Translations under genes and position numbers: made by a program
Assembly (NCBI GenBank): GCA_963575745.1
Contig: CAUYUJ010003939.1
Span: 1 to 64,000, forward strand
Length of the DNA stretch: 64,000 nucleotides
From: Prorocentrum cordatum
Lineage: Eukaryota; Sar; Dinophyceae; Prorocentrales; Prorocentraceae
Reading direction: 5' to 3'
In this document: positions 43,095-54,480 of the stretch, in pieces
Numbering within the stretch: the first letter of the stretch is position 1
Layout: each line of letters begins with the position of its first letter
Notes under the pieces: model-generated
What the model was told of the DNA's origin: nothing
What the model saw: only the letters and a program-made list of their open reading frames with translations
The model's database searches: none

Positions 43095-43581
43095 GATGAC
43101 GACGGCGATGATGGTGATGGTGTCCTCGGTTGTGATGATGACGGTGCCGGTGACGGCCATGCGGTTGTTGATGACGGCGGCGGCGACGGCAACGGCAACG
43201 GCGATGATGGCGACGAAGACAATGACGATGTTGTTGATGATGATGATGCTGATGATGATGACGCCGACGATGATGATGATGATGATGATTATGATGCTGA
43301 TTACGATGATGATTATGATGAGGATGGTGGTGATGCTGATGCTGCTGATGGTGATGAGGATGACGATGCTGCTGATGATGACGAGGATGATACTGATGAT
43401 GATTATGATGATGATGATGATGATGATGATGATCCGTATTATTATTATTGTGATTATGCTGACGATGCTGCTTCTGCTGCTGCTGCTGCTGATGATGGTT
43501 AATCGTTATGCTGATGACCATTGTGGTGATGATGAGAATGATGCTGAGGATAACGATGATGATGATAAGGATTGTGATGAT

Positions 43582-43612
<31 letters not shown>

Positions 43613-43623
43613 CTGATGCTGCC

Positions 43624-43659
<36 letters not shown>

Positions 43660-43755
43660 TCCGAGTCTGTTGATGATGGCGAGGTGTTGGTGATTACCAT
43701 GGTGATGCTCATGCAGAGTACCATGATGCTGATGATGATGCTGCGGCTAATGATA

Positions 43756-43786
<31 letters not shown>

Positions 43787-44153
43787 GGATGATGATGCTG
43801 ATGATGATGATGCTGATTTTGATGCTGATGCTTCTGATGCTGATGCTGCTAATTATGATGATGCTGATGACGATGGTACTGATGATGCTGCTGATGATGG
43901 TGATGTTGCTGATGATGATGGCGACGACTATGATGCTGACTATGATGATGATGGTGGTGATGCTGCTGACGATGATGCTGCTGCTGATGATCATTATGAT
44001 GATGCTGATCGTTATGATGATGACCATTGTTGTGATGCTGAGGATGATGCTGAGGATAACGATGGCGATGATGATGGTGATGATGATGCTGCTGATGATG
44101 ATGATGATGATGATGATGCTGATAATGATGATGTTGATGCTGTCGATGCTGTC

Positions 44154-44223
<70 letters not shown>

Positions 44224-44422
44224 CTGACGATGATGATGCTGTTGCTGATGATGATGCTGATTCCGATTATGTTGATGATGGCGAGCTGTTGGTGATTATC
44301 ATGATGCTGATGAAGAGTACACTGATGCTGATGAAGATTATGCTGCTGCTACTAATGCCTCTGATGATGCTGATGCTGAGGCTGATGCTGATGCTGATAA
44401 TGATGCTGCTGCTGACGATGCT

Positions 44423-44468
<46 letters not shown>

Positions 44469-44545
44469 TTGATGCTGATTTCGATTACGAGGCTGTTGCT
44501 GACTCTGGTGTTGCTGATGCTGATGCTGATGGGTCTGATTCTGTT
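43095..44545. repeat. (GAT)n / (GCTGAT)n array, about 1.4 kb
   Basis: Second large GAT block, purest near 44085-44225. Frames across it are artefacts. Confidence 0.92.
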
Positions 44546-44579
44546 TGAGCGTCTGCAATTCTTGTCGCGGGGATGCTTG

Positions 44580-44660
44580 GCAGGAGGAAGAGGATGAAGA
44601 TGAGGAAGAGGATGAGGAGGAGGATGAGGAGGAAGAGGAGGAGGAGGAGGAGGCCAAAGA
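44580..44660. repeat. (GGA)n / GAAGAGGAT array
   Basis: Purine-rich GGA/GAA/GAT run downstream of the GAT array. Confidence 0.85.
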
Positions 44661-44879
44661 GGAGTCGAATGAGATGAATACGCAGCAGGAATACGCAGCA
44701 GAAGTTGCAGACAATGCGCCACAAAGCTATTCTTGCGCGCTGGGTACCAGACCCCAGACACAGGACGCCGGGCGCCCAGCACCGAACGCAGGAAACCAGA
44801 CGCCGGACGCCAGACACTGCGTCACCCGATATTGGGCAGTGGACACTGGCCCGACCCGCCCGACCAGCACGCCCGAACC

Positions 44880-46040
44880 ACTCGATCCGTGTCCTCCCGC
44901 CAGGCCCATCCGCTAGGATCCGCCCGATCGCATGCTTGAATGCATGCCTGCCTCACCCGCCCGTTACGGCCCGAACCGCAAGTCAGGGCCCCCCCGTCTG
45001 ACCCTCCCGCTATAGCAAGGCGCTCCCACTCGCGTGCTTGAAACCCCGCCCGCCCACTTTGACGTTTCGCCCGCTGGACCCGCCCGTGAGAGGCCGCCTG
45101 GCCGGCCTGTCCGTTGGGGACCGCCCGACCGACCAGCCTGCCAGACGCGTATCCGCCCCCTCGCTGCTTGCCTGAAAGCTCGCCCTCGCGCTCTAATGCC
45201 CCCCTCCCCCCCTCCCCGCGCAAGACCCCACCGCTGGTGTTAGGGCCCGCCTGCCCGATCCGCCCACCCGCTGAGGCTAGCTCGCTCCCTTGCGTAACAG
45301 CTCGCCTCTTTGCTTTGATGATGACCCGCCCGCCAGGCTCGCCCGTAAGGGGGGCCCAGTTGTCCCTTCCTGCCCGCTGGCCCCGCCGATTAGGGCTCCC
45401 CCGTCCGACCCGCCCGCTAGGGTCCGCCCGCTCGCCTGCCTGAAAGCCAGCTCTCGCACTTTCATGCCTCCCCCCCGTTCCCCGCTCCGACCCGACCGTT
45501 TAATCCTGGCCCGACCCGCCCGCCCGCCAAGATTCGCGCGCTCCCTCGCTGAAGAGCTCGCCTGCCTGCTTTGATTTCCCGCTCGACCAGCCTGCTTGTC
45601 TGGGCTGGAGGGTGTCTCCGAAGGGCTTAGGCGACCCGTCCTCCTCCTCCTCCTCCTCCTCCTCCTCCTCCTCCTCCTCTTCCTTCTCCTCCTCCTCGTC
45701 CTCCTCCTCCTCCTCCTCCATCTCCTCCTCCCTCTCCCCCTCCTCCACCTCCTCTTCCTCCTCCTCCACCTCCTCCTGCTCCTCGGGTCGCCTGCGGCCC
45801 CGGGGGAAACCTCCTCCTCCTCCTCCTCCTCCTCCTCCTCCTCCTCCTCCTCCTCCTCGGGTCGCCTACTGCCACGGGGGGAACCGTGCAGTCTGGGCCA
45901 GCCCGCCAGCCCGATTAGCCCGCCCGACCCGTCCGTCAGAGGCCGACCGCCTGACCCTCCCTGACCCGCCCGCCCGCTACGATTCGCCCTCTCGGCAGCT
46001 GGGAAGCCCGCCCGCCCGCTTCAATGCCCGCCCGCTGATG
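44880..46040. repeat. CCCGCCCGCTAGG tandem array, units of 100-145 bp
   Basis: Modules CCGCTAGG.TCCGCCCGCTCG, CTTGCCTGAAAGC.CGCCC and GCTTTGATG recur near 44925, 45025, 45170, 45280, 45425, 45550 and 45985. The array is interrupted by the TCC-core element at 45606-45890 and resumes after it, which shows the element inserted into it. Confidence 0.65.
45606..45890. mobile_element. TCC-core inverted-repeat element, copy 2, with 8-bp TSD
   Basis: It starts TGGAGGGTGTCTCCGAAGGG and continues TTAGGCGACCCG. A (TCC)n core is interrupted by an internal right-arm copy (45783-45811). The element ends with CGGGTCGCCTACTGCCACGG and GGGGAACCGTGCA. The ends are inverted complements, about 22 of 33 bases. 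GTCTGGGC lies directly outside both ends (45598-45605 and 45891-45898), a non-repetitive 8-bp target-site duplication. An 8-bp duplication with short inverted ends is typical of hAT-type DNA transposons; the superfamily is inferred. Confidence 0.78.
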
Positions 46041-46305
46041 CTACTTCTCCTCTCCCCCCTCCTCCTCCTCCTCCCCTCCTCCTCCTCCTCTTCCTCCTCC
46101 CAACTCCTGCTCCTCCAACTCCGCCCCCTCCTCCTCCTCCTCCTCCTCCTCCTCCTTCTTCCTCCTTCCTCCTCTTCCTCCTCCTCCTTCCTCTTTCCTC
46201 CTCTTCCTCTTCTTCCTTTTCCTCTTCCTCCTCCTCCTCTTCTTCTTCCTCCTCCTCCCCCTCTTCTTCTTCCTCCTCCTCCTTCTCCTCCTCCTCTTCC
46301 CTACC
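46040..46305. repeat. (TCC)n / CTTCCTCTTCC polypyrimidine array
   Basis: About 260 bp of almost pure pyrimidine with CTTCTTCC variants. Confidence 0.88.
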
Positions 46306-46440
46306 CAAATCGGATGCTCTGCCGCCATTTGGCTTCAGCGCCAGCGCGTCCATGAGTAGCTCACGGAGAAGTTAAGCACTGCAATCAACATCTTATTGCC
46401 GTCATGTTTTCTCTCGCACAGCCTTCCCCCCCGCACTTTT
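46306..46440. repeat. GATCTGCCGCCATTTGGCTT dispersed repeat, copy A
   Basis: TCTGCCGCCATTTGGCTTCA, GCGCCAGCGCGTCC and GTTTTCTCTCGCACAGC match 59040-59145 in order, with a gap of some 25 bp in the middle. The minus strand of both copies encodes ALKPNGGR preceded by Met and Asp-Ala. Both copies adjoin a TCC array. They lie on either side of the copia element in the same orientation. Confidence 0.65.
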
Positions 46441-46674
46441 GTTTAGGTTTCGGAGCTGGGAGTGATCCCAGCTCACGATCCACCGAACGTGTGCGTAATG
46501 CGGTTTGGACGCACGTTCGCATGTACCTTCGCCTCATTGGTACCACCCTCCATTCCTCGAGTAGCCTCTGCTAATGGCTGTTCTGCAAGCCAACTGTTCG
46601 CAACCCCAATGGCACTGGCCGCAGCTTCGCGTTGGGCATGGCCGCGAGGCTCCTCCCTGGGCTAGCGCCGTGCC

Positions 46675-47655
46675 TTGGTACGTGTGCGACAGTGCTGGCT
46701 GTCCTTTTGGGCACACCGTACCACCCGAATGAAACACTGGAGGCTAGCGGCTAGCGCACCGGTTCCACCGACCTCGGCTTCTACCAATGTTGACGGCATC
46801 ATCATGGCTGCTCCGTACTTCGACATGGCGTTCGTCCCTGCGCAGGCCCGAGTCACATGGCGCCTCCGCAGCCATCATTGTGGTGAGGTCTTATCGAGAA
46901 GGATCTCCACCGTGACATTCTGGGGCAGCATCCTCGTGTTTTTCGTGGCCGTCCTGTTCTGGCGCCCCGGCATGATGCCTGGTGGAGCCGGTCCACAGAG
47001 CGGCGACGGCTGCGCTGCGATCACTTCCCGCCAGCCGCCCTCACGGTCACCCGAGCGCGAGTCCGTGCATCTCTTCTGCCAGTGGGTACAGGACTTGCTC
47101 GCTTGGAGCGTGCTGGCCACCGATATGAACAGCGCCCGACTATGCGCTGCCGTTATTTTCAACCTCGGTGGGGCCGGTCGCGAGCTTACGCGCTCCATGA
47201 GCTTCGTGGAAATAACGGAAGGAGGCATTGCCAACGGCCAACATGATGTCGCCGTGATCTACCTCATCGCGAACCTCGCCACACTGTTCGGTCCACTCGG
47301 CGAGGAGTCTCACTTCCAGGCTACCCGCGAACTCTTCGAGTTCTCGAGGCGCCGCAACGAAACCGCCGACGGGCTGCTCTCTTAATTTCTTACGTTGCGG
47401 TTTCGAGCTACGCGCGACGGCGGAGTTGCGATGTTTTTGGGAGGCTACAGCTGGCTGCTCCTTCGAGCGGTCGGCGTCGCAGCTAGCCAACTCATGGCGC
47501 TGCTCCAGCCCTGCGGCGACTGATGCCCAGCCGCGGAGGCCGAGTTCAACGGCCCTACGAGTATGCTCAGGCGCGCGGGTCACATTGCGGACCATGCACC
47601 GAATGACGTCGCAGCGTCCTTCGTGCGCCGCCACGTTTCAAAGGTTTCGTGGGCA
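46675..47655 (+). pseudogene. Copia Gag capsid-like region
   Basis: One frame carries the conserved capsid-like part through two in-frame stops (TAA 47383-47385, TGA 47521-47523). Seen: ESVHLFCQWVQDLLAWSVLA, AVIFNLGGAGRELTRSMSF, IYLIANLATLFGPLGEESHF, LFEFSRRRNETADGLLS, and after the first stop GGYSWLLLRAVGVAASQLMA and, after the second, LRRAGHI. The pattern FGPLGEES...ATxELFEFSRRxxET..LLSRF and the WLLLRA helix are typical of dinoflagellate copia Gag. The start is uncertain: ATG at 46699 and 46804 are possible, and a hydrophobic segment (ISTVTFWGSILVFFVAVLFW) at 46900-46960 is unlike Gag and may be non-genic. Gag would package element RNA in virus-like particles; this copy cannot produce a full product. 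Confidence 0.75.
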
Positions 47656-48934
47656 CGACCAGTGACAACAGCAACGGCGCACCTGCTACAGACCAGTGGC
47701 GCACGCAGGGCCTCGACCCCTGGGCTGCCAGCGCCGCCGAGCATCCCAGTGCCGGAGGTGCTATGTCGCGCGTTGCCAGCCCGTCGCAGAGCGCCGCGCC
47801 GCCGCAGACAGCCTATCCTGCAGCCGCGTGGGCGCCCGCGAATGGTGCCGGCTGCGTCGGCGGAACCTCGTCAGACGCTAGCTCGGCCCCGGGCAGAGAG
47901 GTCAATTACCGAGCGCCGCAGCTCCAAGGTCTCGGCCCTGCCCTGATGGATGCTCAGTTCTCCTGTTAGATGGAGACTGCTAAACGTCAGTGGCGCAGAC
48001 GCATGCAATGTCCCATTCGCAGGGCGCATGGTTCATCAAGGAGAAAAGCGACACCTTCCCCAGAGAAGGCGAAAAGGCAATGGCAGAGGTACCCAGAAGT
48101 ACGCATGTCTCTTGGAATTCTCAGACGCTCAAATTGATCAGGTCTTCTTCGGTGGAGAAAGGACAGGGCAGAGGCGAGCGCTCGTCAGGCAAAGGGGGGG
48201 GGGGCTGGCGCCGCGGCCCTCGAGGCCGCGACGGGGCCGCCATCGCGTGTGGCGCCTGTGGGGGCGAGCGCCGCTTCTATGCCGAGTGCCCGCGAGGCAC
48301 CGCATCGTCGCCGCAGGGCAGCGGCGGCGGCGGCCAGTTCGGAGGCTGCGCAGGCTCTGGGCCCATCGAGGGCGCTCTGGACCTTGGCCCCCTTGTCGGG
48401 ATCTCTGGAGTTTCCTTCGTGGTCACTGAGGTCCCTCCTCAGCCGCGGCCAAGTCGCGCAGCCGCGCCAGCGCAGCCCTCCGGCGACGGCGCCTGGCAGC
48501 TGCCTGGATGTGTCCACGGCTCGTGGTCAGCAGCTCCGCTCGCCGCGGTCCAGAGTCGCGCGTGCGCTGACGCGCCAGCTGTCTGGCCACCTGCCATCGC
48601 CTCAGATGTTCAACGTTGTAACGTCAACTTCAGGAACATTGCAAATGCCAGTGCTGCCGCCGTTCCCTGGCACGGCCGCCGGCGCGCGGGACCAGCGGCC
48701 GCCGCCGACGGAGCTCGTCCATCCGCCAGCGCGCCACGGAGGACTGCAGCTCTATGGGGCCCCAGCGACAGTGCAGCTCAGGCGACGCTGCCCTGCCGAC
48801 GGGCCAGCTCGCGGCCCCTGAAGATCAGCGGACACCATTGCTCACATCAGTGGTTTCGTCCACCTCGCACGCCCGCGGCAGAGTTTGCTGGCGCGAGCTG
48901 CCCTGCCAGGCAGACAACGACGTCTCGGATCTGA
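47656..48934 (+). pseudogene. Copia Gag C-terminal part with degenerate CCHC knuckle
   Basis: Ala/Pro/Ser-rich linker sequence (SAAPPQTAYPAAAWAP, REVNYRAPQLQGLG), split over shifted frames, leads to a Gly/Arg-rich region and a retroviral-type zinc knuckle at 48248-48289. CGACGGERRFYAEC fits C-x2-C-x4-[H]-x4-C except that the His codon has become Arg (CGC at 48272-48274), one base from CAC. Further Pro/Ala/Gly-rich coding-like sequence continues to 48934. The knuckle normally binds element RNA; with the His lost it would not hold zinc. Confidence 0.65.
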
Positions 48935-49157
48935 GCACCTAGCAGAGGTGTCGACCTTGGCTTCCGCGACGAATGTCATGCGCGACCTGGCCGCCGCAAT
49001 GCCCTCCTGGCTGTTCTCCATTGCCAGGGTGGAAGCCGACCGCGATGCTCAGATGGAACAGCGACGTGCCCACCGACGTGGGCGCGCCCAGCAGATGATT
49101 GACATGGTTATTGCTGGACCTCCTGCCGTTGCACTACCATCGGATCTCGGCGCAGTG

Positions 49158-49340
49158 TCAGAACTCACAGGGGTGGAAGTTGCCGCCGATGAGATGCGCG
49201 GCGCATGTGTAGACCGCCACGTCGAACTGGACCTCGCCGTCGTCCTTCACTGTGGCCATCGTTTCTATCAGAGCTGCGCAGTTGCCAGGGCCGCCACGAG
49301 ATACAACAACGCTTAGACACGAGCTGTAGAAGAAGCACCT
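49158..49340 (+). pseudogene. RING-H2-like finger remnant inside the copia polyprotein
   Basis: In the frame that continues from Gag, ELDLAVVLHCGHRFYQSC (49224-49277) fits the middle of a RING-H2 domain, C-x-H-x2-H-x2-C, with the second His changed to Tyr (TAT, 49266-49268). Upstream, CVDR at 49206-49217 matches the first C-x2-C with the second Cys now Arg, and the 11-residue spacing to the next Cys is within the family range. After a frame change, DTSCRRS near 49312-49335 would be the last C-x2-C with the final Cys now Ser. RING fingers usually recruit ubiquitin-conjugating enzymes. It sits between the Gag knuckle and the protease, so it seems to be part of the element's own polyprotein. Recognition is by spacing and context; a chance match is possible but several lost ligands are each one base away. 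Confidence 0.5.
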
Positions 49341-49562
49341 CGCGGCGCGGGAGGTCGCGCGCGTCCACGCGGCGTCCGCGCCCCGCGAAGCGCCCGAGGA
49401 AGACTTGCCATCTGGCGCTGACGGGGTCCTAGTCGCGCCGCGATACGTACCAGTTGGCGATGTCACATCCATGCGCTCCTGCGCCCGCCTGGTGACAGCA
49501 GTCGCCTCGAGGCTCACCGCAGAGCGGCGAGGCCGGCGTGCTTCCCTGGTGGCCAGCCACGT

Positions 49563-50153
49563 TTAGTAAACGGGTACGCCACGCAGGTGCATCGCAGTTG
49601 CGCCCAGCTCCCCTCGGATGGGCTCAGCGTCATCGTGGATCCAGGTGCGCGGACCAATCGCATGGGCGAGAAGCTTGCGCGCCAGCTGTGCCGCCGAGCC
49701 CATCGAGCCGTAGAGGCAAGGCACTGGCCGCGGCGGTTCCTCATGAGCAAGTTCTTGAGCATCCAGAGAGTTGGCAACGGGGCCCAAGAGCGCACCCATC
49801 AGGCGAGCGCCCCCGCTGCCATCGCGGATGAATCGGGAAACGCTGCCATCCGCAGCTTCGTAGCTCCATTTGTCAGAGGATCCGGCAGTGACCTGCCTGG
49901 TCTGCGCGGTCCACGCAGCATGGGGCCCATGCGCGCGATCCTGGACGTGGGCCATCGCAAGCTGATCTTTCCCAGCGGCGGCGACGTCCACGTCCGCCGG
50001 CCCGCAGGCGCGGGCCGCGCCCCATTGCGGAAGGCTCCGAGCGGGCGCCTGGTAATGGTTATCGGCGACTTTGAGAGGGCTGTGCGAGCCGCTGGCTGCG
50101 CGGCCGACTGCAGCGTTAAGCTGCGCGCCTGCGCCGACGAGACGGAGACGTAG
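49563..50153 (+). pseudogene. Copia aspartic protease domain
   Basis: This is the best-preserved frame of the element. LPSDGLSVIVDPGARTNRMG contains the retropepsin-like active-site strand, here D-P-G-A, the form I associate with dinoflagellate copia (family D-[ST]-G). It continues with SIQRVGNGAQ, a glycine-rich flap-like segment, SDLPGLRGPRSM (family LPALLGLRSM-like), AILDVGHRKLIFPSGGDVHV, and the closing KAPSGRLVMVIGDFE. The frame ends at TAG 50151-50153. The enzyme would cleave Gag-Pol. Neighbouring frames are broken on both sides, so it cannot be made as part of a polyprotein now. Confidence 0.72.
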
Positions 50154-53060
50154 ACGGAGGCTTCGACGCCGACCCTCGGCTCCCAATGAGTTGAGGCCCT
50201 TTCAGGGGGCGCCCCAGCTCTCCTTGCCGGGGAAGCAACGTCGTGTCCCAGCCGCGCTCCTGTGACATTTCTAGCGATAGAGCTCGCACCCGCAGGCCGC
50301 AGGTGCTAGAGTTCTTGGGCAGCACGCGTAGCGGATGCGAGCACTCCGTCTCGCCAACGTCACTTCGTACTATGTCTCCGGTCGCCTCTGTCGCTCGACA
50401 GGAATGGCAGTTCGTTTGGATCATGATGCCGCCTCGCCATATTTAGCAGGGGGATAAGTGCAATCTTGCCCGAGAGCTGCTTCATCAGCTACTACTGACG
50501 CGTCGGAGGTCCAACGTACCCTGTGCTGCGGTGGACTTGGCAACCGGGCTGGATCGTGTGATGGAACTGGTCTGGTCATTACCCCAGCAGTTGGCATGGG
50601 ACTCGTCATCATCAGGCTCTGCCAACTTGGACTTACCCCGCGACCTGACAACAGGTCACCTGCCGAGACAGCATTCCACGTTATCGCGACGATAGAACAG
50701 GGGGCGAGCTTGTCGCGCACACGTCCCAAATACATGGTGCGCCGGGCTTCCCGCCTGCGCTGGACCGCGGAGCGTCCTCTCGAGAGGGGCCCCGCGCTTA
50801 TTTCCCAGGCAAAGCGAGTCAAGGCAGAAGTGCTGGCGCAAATCTTCCCACGATTCCTCGCGCACTTGGGTTTGGTCCGCGCTGCGTACTCTTCTCAGGA
50901 AGAGCCAAATATTATGGGGCCCACGAACGCGCCGGCTGCCCTGCTCGGCGAGGAGGCCACGGCAGCTTCGTCGAGCACCCAGCACTCTTAAACCCGGACT
51001 GTTCGTCGGCCGGACAGCCCCGACTCAAATGGGTTGCAAGAGGAGAGGGTATTCAATGACAGTATTCATCAGGTCGACAAGACTCAGAAGACGAAGAAGT
51101 CCACTCGAGTGGGTGAATTTGCATTTGGCCTTGATGATCCAGATGAAACTACAAGCCAACGCAAGCGCGCCATCTCCGACACCGACACCGCTGCGAAGGA
51201 AGCCCATTGGATCTCTGACTTTATCGCGAAAGCCGCGACGCGCGCCCACGCGTTGCCCCGACCGGGCCTATTTACACCGGCCAAGACCTCTTGCCCAGTC
51301 GTTCTTGCTTCAATGGCAGCTAGCTGGACGACCTAGGTCAGTTTTCAACGCGAGCCAGGCAGCCTCATCGTCAACGCATTAAGCTGGGGACAGCGCCCTC
51401 TGCGCATGTGGCTTTGCTGTATGAGTGGGCGGGAAGTGCCGCTTCTCTTGTTGACGAGGCGCCCTCGTCCTTCGGTTTTCCAACTGAAGAGGCAAAAACG
51501 GGCGAAGGCGCGCAAGAAGCGTGGCCATGCGCCGATCGAGCTCCACAAGAAGGTAGAAGACGCGCGTGGCGACATCGGCGACGACCTCTCCGGCCTTGGT
51601 ACGGGGGAGCATCTCAACGGCTGTTCAGGGACCATCGTTGGTCTGCGTGCTGCGTTTACAGCGTCTACCATCTACGCCGCAGACTTCGCGCATGACGCGG
51701 CTGCGATCCGCGCCCCAGGACCTGGCGCGGACCTATGTGAATTGCGCGGCGGTGAAGCCCGCGCCTCGCATATCGCCAGCGGACGAAAACGCGAGAGAGG
51801 CGACGAATCCGACTGGTTACTGGCTGCGACTCGGGCTACCCCGCTGTTCAACAGCACGTCCAACAGTGCCTCGAGTCCACTGCTGTATTGGTAATGGCAT
51901 GGCGCCGTCTTGCCGCAACGCGGTGCCGCCTCGTGGTCTCATCTACCATATCAACCACGAGACGTGGCGGACGCACCGCGAGGAATATGCACCACGCATC
52001 TCCTGCTGCGGGTAAGTTGCGCTAGCGCAGATGTGCGAGGCGCGATGATTCCTTGCCGAGCAACCGACCCCTACTTGGCTCTGTCCAGTATCGCCGTGGG
52101 AACAGGCATGTGCACGTCCTCTCGTGGAATCGGTTGTGTTGGACCAGTGTTACTACGGAGCCAAAGGTCCACGAGGCCTCCCAGCCAAGACGCCGTCTGT
52201 GACAATCGTCAACTCGCCGCACCTGCTGGCTTTCTTCAGGAATTCGGGTTGCAGCGGCAACCGTGACCACGTCGTCAAACGGGGTCGCAGCCAACGCGCC
52301 AAGATAATGCAGGTCTGGCCATGAAGCATAGCCGGGCGCGTGGTTCAAGGCATCGTTGCATGCGAGGCCGCGGTGGAATGTTCCTTCCCTCTGACCCAGT
52401 TCCACCTGGCCACAGGGGCCCGCGTCAGCCCGGATGCTCTCCAGTAGCTTGAACGCCTGGAAGGAGCCGACGCGCCAGCGCCGGCAGGAAAGCCCCGAGC
52501 CCGGCCGAAAGAATCTGGGGCCCCCGCGCGCGGCTCAGGCGCGCAGACATCCGCCGTCGCACCGGCTGCCGTGCAAGCAGCCAACGCACCGCATGCAAAA
52601 CGATGCCCAGAATGTCCTGGGTGCCGCGGGAATCGCAGCAGCCCGGGCCCGCGTCGCATCGATGTGCGCAGTCCCTCAAGACGTCGAGTCGCCGTGCTCT
52701 TGGCCAGGATGTGCGCGCGACCCGTCGCGACATAGATCGCGCCCTGAACGCGCCAGGCGGCCAGGGGAATGCCGCTGGTTTGACGAGCCATGCAAGGCTG
52801 TCCAAGAGCGCCACACCAGCCCGCGCGCATCCTTTCCTCGCGAGGCCCGAGCGCAGCATGCTCAAGATCCCGCGGTGGGAACCCTCGGATCACAGGTGAG
52901 TCCTGATGCCGATGGGCCGCTTCCTGGCCGAGACCCAGTCAGCGACCCTGCGCCGCCAGCGCCAGCGCGTGCCGATTTTTTTTTTGACGGCGAACCGTGG
53001 CCACCACCTGACTCTCAGCGCCCCGAGCTTCCAGAGCTCCTCGACCACATCCTCAGATCG
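50154..53060 (+). pseudogene. Eroded copia region between protease and integrase
   Basis: About 2.9 kb that should encode the protease-integrase linker. Only short coding-like pieces in changing frames are visible (for example HVIATIEQGASLSRTRPK near 50660 and VESVVLDQCYYGAKGPRG near 52115), with no recognised domain. It may include insertions or an unrelated passenger sequence. Confidence 0.4.
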
Positions 53061-54480
53061 TGGACGCTGCAACGACTCATGTTCCAGGGAACTGGACAGA
53101 CTCGACGTCGCCCAAAGTTCGCGGATTTTACGGACCAGCGATGCGCGACGCGAGATCCGCGAGCTACACATACGTTGGTGGTGTGCTACACGGGCTCAGA
53201 TGGAACAGGTTATCATGGCAGCCCGTTGCCCCGTTAGTGTCATGCAGGTGATCGCTCGCGTGGGGGACACATGCCGCGAGTGTCGGGCCTGGGCCAGCAA
53301 CGCGTCACAAGTCGCTTCTCGATCGAGATGGTCACGGCTCCCGATCAGGAAGTATGCGGTGACAGTCTCGTCTGTCGCCAAGATCCGACCAGACACATGA
53401 TGATCGACAGAGCCGACCGATGGCATGCATGCAGCAAGGGTGCTCGTGGGCAACTCCAGGTATGCTGGGCGCCGATCCTCAGAGCAGATGTGCTCTGCAA
53501 GTCTTGCGTGTTGGACCTCGATTCTCGGACCGGTCAAGACCTTGCTCGTGAATGGTGACCGTATCACACTGGGTGCCGAAGCGAATCCATTCTTTGGTCG
53601 ACGCTGCGTAGTGGTCTTGGTGCGAGCCCATGATCAGTTCGCCGGAATGATCGGACGAAGCGGCGCGATCTTGCGACGCGCCATGCACTGCATCGAAGAA
53701 CAACTTCGGCGTGAAGGACTCGAATCAGCTTGCCCGACCTACTGTCCGAGGCTGCGTTCGCAGGCAATTTGCATATCTTATGGCGGCGCCGCGCCATACA
53801 ACGCCCGATTTGGACGACAACCGTGAATCATGCCAGACATGGTGGCACTCCTGGATGACGCAGCCGTCGTAGCTCGCCACTCGCACCGGCTAAGAGAGAT
53901 CGGCCTGCAGCGGATCGCGGAGGCCTCGGCCATCTCACGTATCAGCCAGGCTTCAAAGACCGGCGCCACAGCCTCAGGATAGACCCCGGATTTTCAACCA
54001 TGCGAGCTACCAAGCCCCATCCACCAAACATGTGAGTGGGTGGAATGGTCCAGCCGCAGTCGTCAAGATGAGTGCCCAACAGGGCATGTGACCACAATGT
54101 ACCGAGGCGCTGGACAGGTGTGCCGCCTCGGAGATGCGCGACGATTAATGGACCTTGGTGGGCTGGTACATGGAGTTATGAGTCAACCTTCTACGCCCCG
54201 CGGTCAGGCATGGATAACGGTAGAGCAGTATTTCACGAGCCTATCGGCGAAGACCCTCCAACGCTCTGGCCTTGCCGACGCCAGGATGGTGACCGCCGCC
54301 GCCGCCGCCAAGTGCTCTGTGGCCTTGAGCCTCGAGTGCTTAGCCAGAAACGCCTTCAACCTCAACTGTGTCGCGGCCATCTGGGTCGGCCGCGGCCTCG
54401 ATCCCATCGTGACCGAAGGAAGTCGACACGGATCATTTCTGGCATGGTGGCGACCAGGTCATCACGAAGTGGAGACCTAG
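53061..54480 (+). pseudogene. Copia gag-pre-integrase and integrase, catalytically dead
   Basis: Gag-pre-integrase: IRELHIRWWCATRAQMEQV and GDTCRECRAW (53145-53290), a zinc-binding HHCC-type module in which a His is now Cys (WWCA). Integrase core, over two frames: MMIDRADRWHAC (first Asp), then SILGPVKTLLVNGDR, where the second catalytic Asp is Asn (AAT, 53551-53553), then AHDQFAGMIGRSGAILRRAM, where the third catalytic residue Glu is Gly (GGA, 53653-53655). The core ends with HCIEEQLRREGL and GGAAPYNARFGRQP. The C-terminal part follows in further frames: IGLQRIAEASAISRISQ and CRLGDARRLMDLGGLVHGV. Integrase inserts the cDNA. With two of the three D-D-E residues lost, this copy could not act even if translated. 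Confidence 0.8.

Noticed and set aside
42586-44295. 569-codon Met/Leu-rich open frame
   Set aside because: It is a reading of the GAT array in the ATG frame; the same DNA is equally open in the other frames.
46530-46550. tRNA primer-binding site for the copia element (TTGGTACCACC)
   Set aside because: Only a few bases match an initiator-tRNA complement and no LTR boundary precedes it.
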